Part shown: positions 1-9,442 of the stretch, piece after piece | Layout of the letters: the number at the start of each line of letters is the position of its first letter | Numbering within the stretch: position 1 is the stretch's first letter | Assembly (NCBI GenBank): GCA_017084465.1 | Contig: CP070896.1 | Span: 3,833,501-3,897,500 of the forward strand | Direction: 5' to 3' | Length of the DNA stretch: 64,000 bases | Source of the DNA: Lacrimispora xylanisolvens | GTDB taxonomy: Bacteria; Bacillota; Clostridia; Lachnospirales; Lachnospiraceae | Notes under the pieces: model-generated | What the model saw: only the letters and a program-made list of their open reading frames with translations | What the model was told of the DNA's origin: nothing | The model's database searches: none | Made by a program: the position numbers and the translations under genes

Positions 1-1683
1 TCCCAATCAACGTTATCATATGGAAAAATTTTATTAATTCAGCAGTGGCTGGTATTTCAGATAGAAGCTGGCAGACTGCTATATTTTGGATTTCCATATA
101 TTCTTTAATTTATATTCTTGATAATATATTGAGTAAAATAAATGAGTTTATAGAAAATATTTTAGCTTCTAAAGTTAATATATTTACAACAAAATTAATA
201 CTAGATAGATTAGTAGATATCCCAATGGAGTTTTTTTGATAATTCGGAAAATTATGATAAAATTCAAAAAAATAAATACAGAATCTAACAGTAGATCAAT
301 GAGTATTTTAAGGACGTTGGTAAATTTAATTAAAAGTTTCAATACTATGATTGGAACGATTATAATCTTATTACAGTTTAGTCCATTACTAATTATAATT
401 TGTTTTATTACATGTGTACCAACATTAATTATTAGTATGAAAATGGCTTATAAGCAGTTTAATATATATAACAATAGATTTGAAAATTTACGATATATAT
501 CATATTTAAAAAAAAAAATATGATGACCATGTATGAAAATATTAAAGAAATGAAAGTCAACAATTCTATCCCTTTTTTTTTTTTCTAAGCATATAGATAA
601 GCAATATAATGAATTTATGAAAGAAGATATGAAGATTCGTGGAAAATATTTAGTAAGAATATCTGGAATGAATACTATGGAACAGGCACTCATTTTATTA
701 ATTCGTATTTATATTACTACAAGAGTTATAAAAAAAAAAAACAAACAATTGGTGCATTGTCCCTTTATATAAGTTCTATAGATAACTTCAGAAATTCTGT
801 TGTTATTATACTTAATACGATTGTTTCAATATTTGAAGATGGGCTTTATATTAATAATTTATTTGAATTTTTTAGAAATGACTAAGAAAAAAAAAAAATA
901 ACGAAGGATTATTATTTGATGCCGAATTTAAGAAAATTGAATTCAAACATGTTTGGTTCAAATACCCTAATACAAATAATTATATTTTAAGAGATATAAA
1001 TTTTGTGATAGATGCAAAAAAAAAGTTATTCTATAGTTGGATTAAATGGATCTGGGAAAACAACATTAATTAAGTTAATGCTAAACTTATATGAACCAGA
1101 TAAGGGAGAAGTACTGATAGATGGTGTCAATATTAGAGAATTTAATAAAAAGGAGTACGTTAAAAATATAGGCGTGGTTTTTCAGGATTTTATAAAATAT
1201 CCCCTAACAGTTAGTGAAAATATAGGAATAGGTGATCCTGAAAATATTGATAATTTCAACCAAGTTGAGACTGCCGCAGTATTATCTGGAGCCAATGAGT
1301 TTATTAGAAACTTACCAGATAAGTACGAAACTAAACTATTAAGAGAGTGGAGCGGAGGTATACAATTATCATTAGGGCAATGGCAAAAACTAGCTATAAG
1401 TCGAGCTTTTATGAAAAAGTATCCAATAATAATATTAGATGAGCCAACCGCATCATTAGATGCAATTGCTGAATTTGAACTATATAAGAAATTCAAACAA
1501 ATGGTTTCAGGAAAAACTTGTATATTGATAGCACATAGGTTTTCCACAATAAAGTTAGCAGATACAATTTTAGTGTTAAAAGATGGGGAAATTGTTGAGA
1601 CTGGGAGCCATGAGGAATTAATTAAGAAACAAGGGGATTATGCTGAATTATATGATTTACAGGCACAAACGTACAAGGAATAG
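1..1683 (+). pseudogene. ABC exporter, membrane domain fused to ATPase; 5' partial and multiply frameshifted
   Basis: ATP-driven exporter with transmembrane and nucleotide-binding domains on one chain. It enters from the left edge (open from base 3), so its start is not seen. The ATPase half is clear from about base 930: Walker A GLNGSGKTT near 1040-1066, a variant signature LSLGQWQK instead of LSGGQ, Walker B IIILDEPTASLD and H-loop IAHRFST. The frame breaks at least six times, all at homopolymers (T7 near 233, A7 near 268, A11 508-518, T12 573-584, A12 730-741, A12 887-898); joining the frames gives one ordinary exporter. The M16 peptidase starts ten bases after the stop, suggesting one operon. 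Peptide export is an inference from this neighbour; the cargo gene would lie upstream, outside the window. Whether it is a true pseudogene or badly called sequence is open. Confidence 0.8.
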
Positions 1684-1693
1684 GGGATGTGGA

Positions 1694-2875
1694 ATGGATA
1701 CTTATCTATGCATTAATAATAAACGTATTCCATGCTATTTAAATAAAGTGGATTTTAATACTGATATATTAGCTTGTGCACTGGTGGTAAAAAGTGGTTC
1801 TTTACAGGACGAGATTCCGGGTACAGCACATATTTTGGAACATGTAATGATAGAAAATCAAGTAATTAAGAATTGGGATTGGGATACGATTGATAGAAGA
1901 GCACATACTGATTTTTATGAAACTACATACTATTTTAAAACAAATAAAAACATATTTAATATAGGGTTAGAATTTATTGAAAGTATTGTTGATGGATTAT
2001 GGCTCAATGAAGAGAATTTTGAATTAGTTAAAAAAGAATATTGTAGATGAGTATAATTCTCTTTAAAAAAAAGATGAATTTTTAATTTTGAATGCCCTAT
2101 TAAAGAATTCAGCTTTTGAGAATCATATTCCGATAGGAACATTAGAAACGATTGAAAAAAGTTACATTTAAAGATATTAAATCTTATTATGAAAAAAAAA
2201 TTATCTGTCAGATAATATTTTTATTGTCATTAGTGGATATGTAAGCTTATGCGAACTAAAAAAAAAACAGTATATAAAGATATTAATTTTATCGAAGAAG
2301 AATTAAACATAAAAAAAAAATAGCAGAAGAGTATCCCAGGTTAGTATTTCAAAATGATATATATAATGTATTACCTAATAATGATAATTATATTTTAATG
2401 TTTTTTAACATTAATAAAACCAAAATCCGATATTCAAAAAAAATATAAACCAAATAACAGAAGAGGCACTATTAATTGAATGCTTACAAGCTATTTTGAA
2501 TGAATATACAAAAGAGTTTACAAAATGTGTTAAATGTAATTTGGTTCAAGTTTCGTTCGGTTATTACTTAATAAAAGTAGTAATAATAAAAGAAGATAGT
2601 GTTAATTTTGCGACAGAATCAATTATTAAGAAAATACTAAGTTTAAATGTAAATATGTATTTTCAAACTATAACAGAAATTATTGAGAATGTACATATAG
2701 AGCAGAAAATAGGAACTAATTTGGGTATTATACTGGAAGAACAAATTAATTCTTTTTTCTTTATTGTGAGAAATATGATGACAAAGATGAGTCCAATTCT
2801 ATTTTCTGTGCTGAAAGAATAATAAATAAATTAGATGAAATATTGCATTCAAATAAATACCGAGTTATTATATAA
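1694..2875 (+). pseudogene. M16-like (insulinase/pitrilysin family) metallopeptidase, multiply frameshifted
   Basis: The start ATG at 1694 follows an AGGGGATG ribosome site just after the exporter stop. The N-terminal part carries HILEH, the inverted zinc motif HxxEH of M16 peptidases, at about residues 47-51, with acidic residues near residues 105-116 where the third zinc ligand is expected. After about base 2035 the frame breaks repeatedly at A runs (2036-2041, 2065-2072, around 2200, 2260, 2310 and 2440). The C-terminal third reads through 2496-2822 and finishes in another frame at 2875. Reconstructed length is about 390 residues, short for a full M16 enzyme but like one half-unit. M16 proteins such as AlbE/AlbF occur in peptide-bacteriocin clusters, so leader or product processing is a reasonable guess. 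Substrate unknown. Confidence 0.65.
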
Positions 2876-2885
2876 ATATTATTGA

Positions 2886-2903
2886 ATTAAATTATAATTT
2901 AAT
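2886..2903. repeat. 18-bp perfect AT palindrome upstream of the response regulator
   Basis: ATTAAATTA followed directly by its exact reverse complement, between the M16 gene and the response regulator. It contains only A and T and has no loop, so it fits a protein-binding site or cruciform better than a terminator. In such AT-rich DNA chance is possible. Confidence 0.4.
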
Positions 2904-2983
2904 CTAATGTGATTAACAGATAGATTTGAGCATATAGTAGGACATGTGGGGATTTTAGGGCAGCACAAGGAGATGAAATAGTT

Positions 2984-3649
2984 ATGTTTAAAATTTTGGT
3001 GATTGAAGATGATAAAGACATATCTGAATTATTAAAATTTTTTCTTGAAGATAATGGATATTCAGTAAGGATAGCTGATAATGGCATAGAGGGAATAGAA
3101 ATATATCGTCATGAAAGTATTGACTTAATACTTTTAGACATTTTATTGCCAAAAGTCGATGGATATATGGTATGCAAAACAATTAGAAAAGAATCTGATA
3201 TACCTGTTATTATGATTACAGCACTTACAAGTGAGGACGAACAGATAAGAGGTTATGATCTTCAGGTAGATGATTATGTTACTAAACCCTTTTCTATGCC
3301 GGTTCTATTAAAGAAAGTCGCTGCTGTACTACGAAGAATAAATGGAGATCAAGAAAAAAATATATTATTTTATAAAGATTTAGTTTTAGATACAGATAAT
3401 TACCGTGTATCAATTAAAGAGAGGACAATTGATCTTACGAAAAAAGAATTTGAAATATTAAGAGAGTTATTAATGAACCAGAATAAAATTTTAACAAGAG
3501 AACTTCTCTTAGGAAGGGTCTGGAAATATGAATACTTCGGAAATGATAGAATTGTAGATAATCATATAAAAAATATACGAAAAAAATTAGGAGTAGATTA
3601 TATTGAAACAATTAAGGGAGTCGGCTATAGAATTGATAAGGTTAATTAG
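2984..3649 (+). CDS. OmpR/PhoB-type response regulator
   Basis: DNA-binding response regulator of 221 residues, the normal length. The receiver domain (residues 1-115) shows the acidic pocket EDD (8-10), phospho-acceptor Asp52 in LLDILLP, the conserved Thr/Ala region MITA, and Lys101 in TKPF. The C-terminal winged helix (about 130-220) has the typical KEFEIL and VDNHIKNIRKKLG segments. ATG 2984 is preceded by AAGGAGATG. Unlike its neighbours it is uninterrupted. The sensor kinase overlaps its 3' end, giving a standard pair. It probably controls the lipoprotein/FtsX/ATPase operon downstream, where an 11-bp tandem repeat lies in front of the promoter region. Confidence 0.93.
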   Translation: MFKILVIEDDKDISELLKFFLEDNGYSVRIADNGIEGIEIYRHESIDLILLDILLPKVDGYMVCKTIRKESDIPVIMITALTSEDEQIRGYDLQVDDYVTKPFSMPVLLKKVAAVLRRINGDQEKNILFYKDLVLDTDNYRVSIKERTIDLTKKEFEILRELLMNQNKILTRELLLGRVWKYEYFGNDRIVDNHIKNIRKKLGVDYIETIKGVGYRIDKVN

Positions 3650-5052
3650 AAGCAAATTATTAATCAAAGTATTTTTATTAACGCTTATTGTATTGTGGGG
3701 ACTAACTGGCCTTACATATACTTTTATACTGATCGTTACTCCCAGATTATATCAAACAGAATTGCAGAGAAATTTAGATACAGCAATAGAACGTACCATA
3801 AAGGAACTTAGTAGCGTGAATTTAAAAAGAGGGAAAGAAATAATTAAAGATTTATCAAATAGTTATAATATTGCAATTATGCTCTTTGATTCAAATGGAA
3901 AACAAATTGATTACGGAGAAGATATTTTATTTGTTGCAGATGGTAACACAGCTTCTGTTCTAGAGAGAAAGAGTATTACACAAACATATGAGGTAAACTT
4001 TAATGATATACAAGAAATATATACTATGACAGTATTGGGAAAAAAGTGAAGAAATAAATAGGTTTAACTTATTATTAAAAAAGAAGTTTATTATGGATTT
4101 GTATTGTTATACTTTGCATATCTATTATAATTTCTTTTTTTTATACAAAATATATTACAATGCCTATAAAAAACATATCGTCATATTCCAGGAAACTGGC
4201 AGAATTAAATTTTACTTCTCATTATTTTAATAATCGGATTGATGAAATTGGAAATTTAGCAGAAAACTTAAATGAACTATCAGAGCATCTAAATAATGCA
4301 TTAGATGAGTTGAGAACCGCTAATGATAGTTTAAAGAAAGAAATAGAATATGAAAAAAAAGTCGAGCAACAACAAATGACATTATTTTCGGCCTTATCTC
4401 ATGAATTAAAAACACCAATTACTATTTTAAAGGGACAAACTCAAGGAATGTTGTATAATGTTGGAGGATATAAAGATAGAGACAAATATTTGAAGCGCTC
4501 CTTTGAAGTTATCTGTATGATGGAGCAGCTCGTAAAAGAAATTTTAATTGCATCTCATATTCAATCCTCAATGTATAAAATAAAAACAGAAAATATTAAT
4601 TTATCAGAGGAATTATATGACATCATTAAGGAATATGATGAAATGATTCTTCTGAAAAAAAAAGTAAATATTCAAATTAAGTTAATGGATTTTAGTATTA
4701 TTTTCGCAGATAGAAATTTAATAAAAAAAAAGTATTTAGTAATCTGATTAGTAATGCAATTCATTATTCTCCAAAAGGGGAAAGTATTAGTATTTCTACT
4801 AAAATCATTGGTGATAATCCCATTATATGCATAAAAAATACAGGTACACATATAGAGGAAAACGAAAAGACTTCTCTATTCCAACCATTTACACGGGGTG
4901 AAAAATCAAGAAATAGAAATACCGGTGGTAGTGGAATGGGTCTATATATTGCTAAATTAATTATAGAATTGCATCATTTTTCAATAGCGATGAAAAATGA
5001 ACAAGATGGTGTATGTGTTGAGATAACTTTAAATAAACAAAGTGTGAAATAG
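3633..5052 (+). pseudogene. Sensor histidine kinase (HAMP, HisKA, HATPase), frameshifted twice
   Basis: Membrane sensor kinase, partner of the response regulator whose end it overlaps. The start is uncertain: TTG 3633 behind AAGGGAG is preferred, ATG 3603 is possible. Two membrane helices (about residues 8-35 and 145-165) flank an extracytoplasmic region. Then come a HAMP-like linker, a coiled coil, H-box FSALSHELKTP (about 4388-4420), N-box NLISNAIHYSP (4742 on) and G-box GSGMGLYIAK (4929-4958). The frame breaks near A6 at 4040-4045 and A9 at 4723-4731; removing one A from each restores a single protein of about 470 residues. Domain order resembles VanS/PhoR-type kinases. The short sensor loop gives no clue to the signal; a cell-envelope or peptide stress is plausible from the neighbours. 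Confidence 0.8.
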
Positions 5053-5072
5053 AAATAGCGTAAAGAATTTCA

Positions 5073-5108
5073 GGGATTCAATCGTTCATGATTGAATCCC
5101 GCTTTTTA
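5073..5108 (+). terminator. Rho-independent terminator after the kinase
   Basis: Perfect 11-bp stem GGGATTCAATC / GATTGAATCCC with a 6-base loop, followed by GCTTTTTAAT. It ends the exporter/two-component transcript. Confidence 0.9.
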
Positions 5109-5215
5109 ATATCAGAAATACACTCATTGCCATACGTTAATTTTGCCGGCATCTCTTCTTTAAAAATCTCCTACTAATATCCCAACAGATTTTGCAATAA
5201 ATAAAATACAAAAAA

Positions 5216-5255
5216 ACATATAAAAGACATATAAAAAGCACGATGATTATATATA
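5216..5255 (+). promoter_or_regulatory. Tandem 11-bp repeat and -10-like element, candidate response-regulator site
   Basis: ACATATAAAAG at 5216-5226 is followed immediately by ACATATAAAAA at 5227-5237, then TATATA at 5248-5253. OmpR-family regulators commonly bind direct repeats spaced one helical turn apart that take the place of a good -35 box. No consensus -35 is visible here. It is the only such repeat noticed ahead of the operon. Confidence 0.45.
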
Positions 5256-5300
5256 CAAATGGTAAGATGGTTAAAAAGTTATTGTAAAGGAGCGTAAAAA

Positions 5301-5801
5301 ATGAAAGTATCTAAAAACATGCTATTAATAATGACATTTGCAGTATTAACTTTAGGAGGTTGTAGTCAAAAAGAAGATACAAATACACCCCCAAATAGTA
5401 TAAGTGAGGATAATCAAATCAAAACAGAAAAAATTAATGAGACAGAAAACATACCTAGTTTAGATGAGGCAGTTAATAGTGGGATAGTTACTGAGTTATC
5501 AGACCTGAGATTTGAAATTTTACCTATGACAGTTGATGAGGATGAATTAGATATGCCTGTTGGCGAAGAAGCGCAAAGTGGAGTTAAAAAAATAAACGTA
5601 AATTATTCTTCGGAAGTCAAGGTAAAGATAATTGAATATGATACTGCGACAAATAAAAACAATTATCTAGATAGTGATATTAATGATATAAAAAAAGATA
5701 GTGTTGTCTACATATATGGTGAATATGTTAACGAAACTGAAATTAAAGCGGATCAAATTATAATATTTAGAGTTAAAAAAAAAATAATATTGAGTAATTA
5801 A
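5301..5801 (+). CDS. Lipoprotein of unknown function, first gene of an ABC transporter operon
   Basis: A 166-residue secreted lipoprotein. The N-terminus has Lys residues, a hydrophobic stretch and lipobox LGGC with Cys21, so it should be lipidated and anchored outside the membrane. A Ser/Asn/Glu-rich linker follows, then a small domain (about 60-160) in which the segment VVYIYGEYVNETEIKADQI suggests an OB-like beta-barrel; no family is recognised with confidence. ATG 5301 follows AAAGGAGCG. It lies directly before two FtsX-like permeases and their ATPase, so it may act with that transporter, for example as an accessory or substrate-trapping subunit. The A9 run near the C-terminus makes the last ten residues uncertain. 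Confidence 0.75.
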   Translation: MKVSKNMLLIMTFAVLTLGGCSQKEDTNTPPNSISEDNQIKTEKINETENIPSLDEAVNSGIVTELSDLRFEILPMTVDEDELDMPVGEEAQSGVKKINVNYSSEVKVKIIEYDTATNKNNYLDSDINDIKKDSVVYIYGEYVNETEIKADQIIIFRVKKKIILSN

Positions 5802-5820
5802 AGGAAGGAAGAAAAATATA

Positions 5821-7044
5821 ATGTGTCTTTTTTGCTAATAGGGCAATTAAATATATTTGGAGAAAAAAAAAGGCAAGTCATTTATTTTATTGTTTATTTT
5901 CATTATAATTAATTGCATGAACATTAGTATGCTTTCTATATTGCGTGTTACAAAGGAAGCAGAATTAGAAATCAAAAAGAATACACAGGCAAAAATAACA
6001 TTAGAAGTAAAAGAAAATGATAATCTTATTACAAAAACGGAGTTAGAAAAAATATTGGCCGTAGGAAATATTATAGATGTAAATAGAGTTTGCAAAGATT
6101 ATGCCATACCGCATAATTTTAAAAACTATAAAGGTAAAATAGAAGATGATATCAGAGACAATATGGTCACTTTATATGGCTATGATGATTTGTCACAAGA
6201 CAGTAGATTCTCTGAACTTGAAATGAAGATAACATCGGGAGAAACGGTAAAGCCTATGAGTCAGGATTCGGTTGTAATTAATCATAATCTGGCAGAGCTA
6301 AATTCTTTACAAATAGGGGATATAATTGAGTTTTCAAAAAATGACAGAACTATATCTGGAAAAATTTGCGGTATCTATAAATCTAGTATTGAAGATAAAC
6401 AGAGAGAAAATATAACCTCTTTTTTCAGAATTGAAAATATGGTTTTTTTGAGTCAAACATTAATGGAGCAATTAGTAAATGAAGGTAATTATAACAAAGT
6501 AGTACTTTATGTTCAGGATCCTGAAAAATTGGAAGATACAGTGGATAAGGTGAAAAGTTTATTAGGAGAAAAAATAGAGGTTAGCACAACTGACACCATG
6601 TATGAAAAACTTAAAATGAATCTAGATCAAATTGAAAAGATAACGAATGTTATTTTGATATTAGTTGTTATTATTTCTGTAATTGTTATCACATTAATAT
6701 ATGGCATTTGGATAAGGGATAGAAAAAAAGAAATAGCAATTTTATTAAGTCTGGGTAAAAGTAAAGTATCTGTATTTTTACAAATATGCTTGGAGTCGTT
6801 TATGTTGTTTGGGTGTTCAGTAATATTGGCTGTATTAGTAGGGAATATTATTACAACTTGGATAGAAAGAGCGTTGTTAACTTGGCAGGATTCAAGAATA
6901 GGTTTAAATATAAATCTAAACGTATACGATATTGTAAAAGTTATTGCCATAGGTAGTTTAGTATTGATTATTTCAATTAGCCTATCTTTGGTTAGAATAA
7001 TCATGGCAAAGCCTAGAGAGGTTTTGGCAGAAATGGAGGGATAA
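5821..7044 (+). CDS. FtsX-like ABC transporter permease (first of two), frameshifted at the N-terminus
   Basis: Membrane subunit of a MacB/FtsX-type transporter. The main frame runs from TTG 5857 to 7044, but the natural start is probably ATG 5821: dropping one T from 5828-5833 and two A from 5863-5871 gives an N-terminus ending in the usual RKKGKSF motif before the first helix. Layout is typical: one N-terminal helix, a large extracytoplasmic domain (about residues 35-265), then three C-terminal helices with the coupling segment KEIAILLSLGKSK between the first two of these. It ends in KPREVLAEMEG. The next gene starts one base after its stop. Likely role, with the ATPase at 8457, is export or removal of a peptide or lipid from the membrane; the substrate is not evident. 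Confidence 0.82.
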
Positions 7045-7045
7045 G

Positions 7046-8441
7046 ATGAATGTAGTAAAACGTGGGCTATATTCAGTTTTACGAAAAAAAGTCAAAAGTA
7101 TTTTATTATTCATAATAGTATTAAGTATAAGTTGTTTTATTATGGCGGCTATGGCTAGCAAAAATGCACAAGTTACTACACAGGACAAATCAAGAGCTGT
7201 AGTGGGTTTAAGTTTAAGACTTGAGTTAAATGAGAATGATCGAAGAGAAAGACTATTAGAGATACCAGTAGAAAAGTTGCCAAATGGTGCTACGATCTCA
7301 AGATCTCCCAATAATGAATTTGAGTCCGTATTAATGGACGACATTCTAAAAATTTCTAAAGTTGAAGGAGTCAAATCTTATAATATAATTACAGGTGTTT
7401 TTGCAGCAAATCCAGTAAATTTTAAACGGATAGAGGATCCAGATAGGGATCAGTATAATGACGAGGGTGGAGTAAACCTACATGGAAACCTGGATATGGC
7501 TCAAGACATAAATATATTAAATGGAAATATTAAATTAATAGAAGGAAGATGGGGGACAGAAGCAGATCATAATGTTTGTGTTGTTTCTAAAGAAATAGCT
7601 GAAAAAAATAAAATTAAAATAGGAGACTTGCTAGAATTTAATAATTATCGTGACAAGGAAGGTTCAACAATTTATAAAGCAGAATTAATTGGTATATATA
7701 GTACCGCGAAAGAAATCACACCATTGATGCGAGGGGATACTTATCGTACAGAGAATGCTGTGTTTACTGATTTGAGATTTCCTGAAAAACCAATAGGAGC
7801 AGAAGGAGATCCGTTATATCAATATGCTATATTTAACCTTGATGGTAATAAAGACTACGATACGATAAAAGAAAATGTAAAAAAAGCGGATGTGAATTGG
7901 AAAAGATATGATTTAATTGATAATAGTGGAAAAAGTGAAGTACTGGCAGATAATCTTGGACAGCTGGGGAAAATCAGTAATGTTATGTTTGCTATATGTA
8001 TAATCTCTGGGTTTTTGATTCTATTTCTGAATTTTATCTTCTGGATAAGACTAAGAAAAGTTGAGATTGGTATTCTAATGGCGTTAGGTAAATCTAAATT
8101 AGAGATTTTAGCACAACTGATAATAGAAGCCAGCTTTATTACACTATTTTCATTGTTAACATCACTTTTTATATCACCAAGTATATCGCAGAAATTGACA
8201 ACTTATATAGTTGCGGAACAAGAAGAACAACAGAATAAAATCGACGGGATAAATAAGGCGCAAACTGCGGGCCTGGAATACGATTTCAGATGAGAAGGTC
8301 GTAGGAACTACTGCAAATATCACTTATAAAATTATTATAAATGTTAGTTTACTGGTTATTATTATGGTTATTGGAGCAGTATCTTTGGCAAGTGTTTCTA
8401 TTATGAAAAAAAAGCCTAAAGAGATACTAAGTGAAATATAA
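7046..8441 (+). CDS. FtsX-like ABC transporter permease (second of two), frameshifted near the C-terminus
   Basis: Second permease of the same transporter. ATG 7046 follows the stop of the first permease by one base. It has one N-terminal helix, a long extracytoplasmic region (about 35-305), then helices with the conserved coupling motif VEIGILMALGKSK. The main frame stops at 8293. The neighbouring frame then supplies the missing last helix and the typical ending KKKPKEILSEI, stopping at 8441, so one base is gained or lost near 8270-8285. It is paralogous in layout to the preceding gene, and the two probably form a heterodimer. The ATPase gene starts 15 bases later. Confidence 0.82.
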
Positions 8442-8456
8442 ATAGGAGAGTGTTGT

Positions 8457-9104
8457 ATGATATTGGAGTTGAAAAATGTAGATTACTATTATAAGGCTAA
8501 TAAAAGTAAAAAGATATTATCTGATATAAATATTGGATTTGAGGAAGGTAAAATGTATGCGGTATTAGGCCCAAGTGGTTCGGGTAAAACAACTTTTTTA
8601 TCTTTATTGGCTGGATTGGATATTCCTGTAAAGGGAGAAATACTTTATGATGGTGAGAATATTTTAAAGAATGGATTGAATTTTCATAGAAAAAATAACG
8701 TTTCATTGGTATTTCAAAATTATAATCTGATAGATTATTTAACACCAAAAGAAAATGTTAGGCTAGGTGGAGATGGAGAACCGGAAAAATTATTATCTGA
8801 AGTGGGAATAACTAAAGAAGAGGGGAAAAGAAATGTTTTGCAGTTGTCAGGCGGTCAACAGCAAAGGGTTGCAATTGCCAGAGCTCTTGCCAGTAATTCC
8901 AAAGTATTGTTGGCAGATGAGCCGACTGGTAATTTGGATGAGCAGACAGCATATGAAATTGTGACATTGTTAAAGAAAAGTGCACACATGATAGGAAAAT
9001 GCGTGATAGTTGTTACACATAGTAAAGAACTAGCAAAACAAGCGGATGAAGTAATAAAGATAAAGAATGGAAACATAGAATTGGTGAATTATGAAGAAGA
9101 TTAA
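8457..9104 (+). CDS. ABC transporter ATP-binding protein (MacB/LolD-like)
   Basis: Complete 215-residue ATPase. Walker A GPSGSGKTT (about residues 38-46), Q-loop VFQNYNLIDYLTP, signature LSGGQQQRVAIARAL, Walker B LLADEPTGNLD and switch His in VVTHS are all present. The DEPTGNLD form is usual for ATPases that drive FtsX-type permeases. ATG 8457 follows TAGGAGAG. It is the last gene of the lipoprotein/permease/permease/ATPase operon, and a terminator follows. In Firmicutes such modules next to a two-component system often give resistance to antimicrobial peptides or protect a producer from its own peptide; here that is inference from context. Confidence 0.92.
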   Translation: MILELKNVDYYYKANKSKKILSDINIGFEEGKMYAVLGPSGSGKTTFLSLLAGLDIPVKGEILYDGENILKNGLNFHRKNNVSLVFQNYNLIDYLTPKENVRLGGDGEPEKLLSEVGITKEEGKRNVLQLSGGQQQRVAIARALASNSKVLLADEPTGNLDEQTAYEIVTLLKKSAHMIGKCVIVVTHSKELAKQADEVIKIKNGNIELVNYEED

Positions 9105-9216
9105 TGGAAAAAATGCAATCCCACTTTTAATGGATACGTACATAGCTTTATTCTAAAGGGTGTATGGTTCATTTTGGCATATGTAATAAAGCCTGTAATT
9201 CATAGGAGTAATTATA

Positions 9217-9270
9217 AGCAGCGTGTTTTAGAAAAGGCCTAAGCGGTTGACTAAAACATTCTGCTTTTTG
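9217..9270 (+). terminator. Terminator after the ABC operon
   Basis: Hairpin AGCAG..TGTTTTAG (9217-9231) with CTAAAACA..CTGCT (9251-9265), two paired blocks separated by a short bulge, followed by TTTTTGTTTCT. Confidence 0.75.
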
Positions 9271-9442
9271 TTTCTCTTTTATCTGGGGTGTGTATTGGAT
9301 TTCTACTGGAAAAAACTTTTACTTAATTTTCGAAAGCATATAATTATGATGTAGAAATGGCGTGGGTTATCGTATATAATGAGAAAGATATTATAACTAG
9401 TACCTAATAAACACACCTGGGGTATGACCAAGAGGAGCTAAT
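9271..9442. other. Intergenic end of the AT-rich segment
   Basis: Together with 9105-9216 this makes a 338-base interval without a gene. Besides the terminator I see no reading frame with a ribosome site and no convincing promoter. Base composition becomes more balanced just to the right. Confidence 0.4.
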
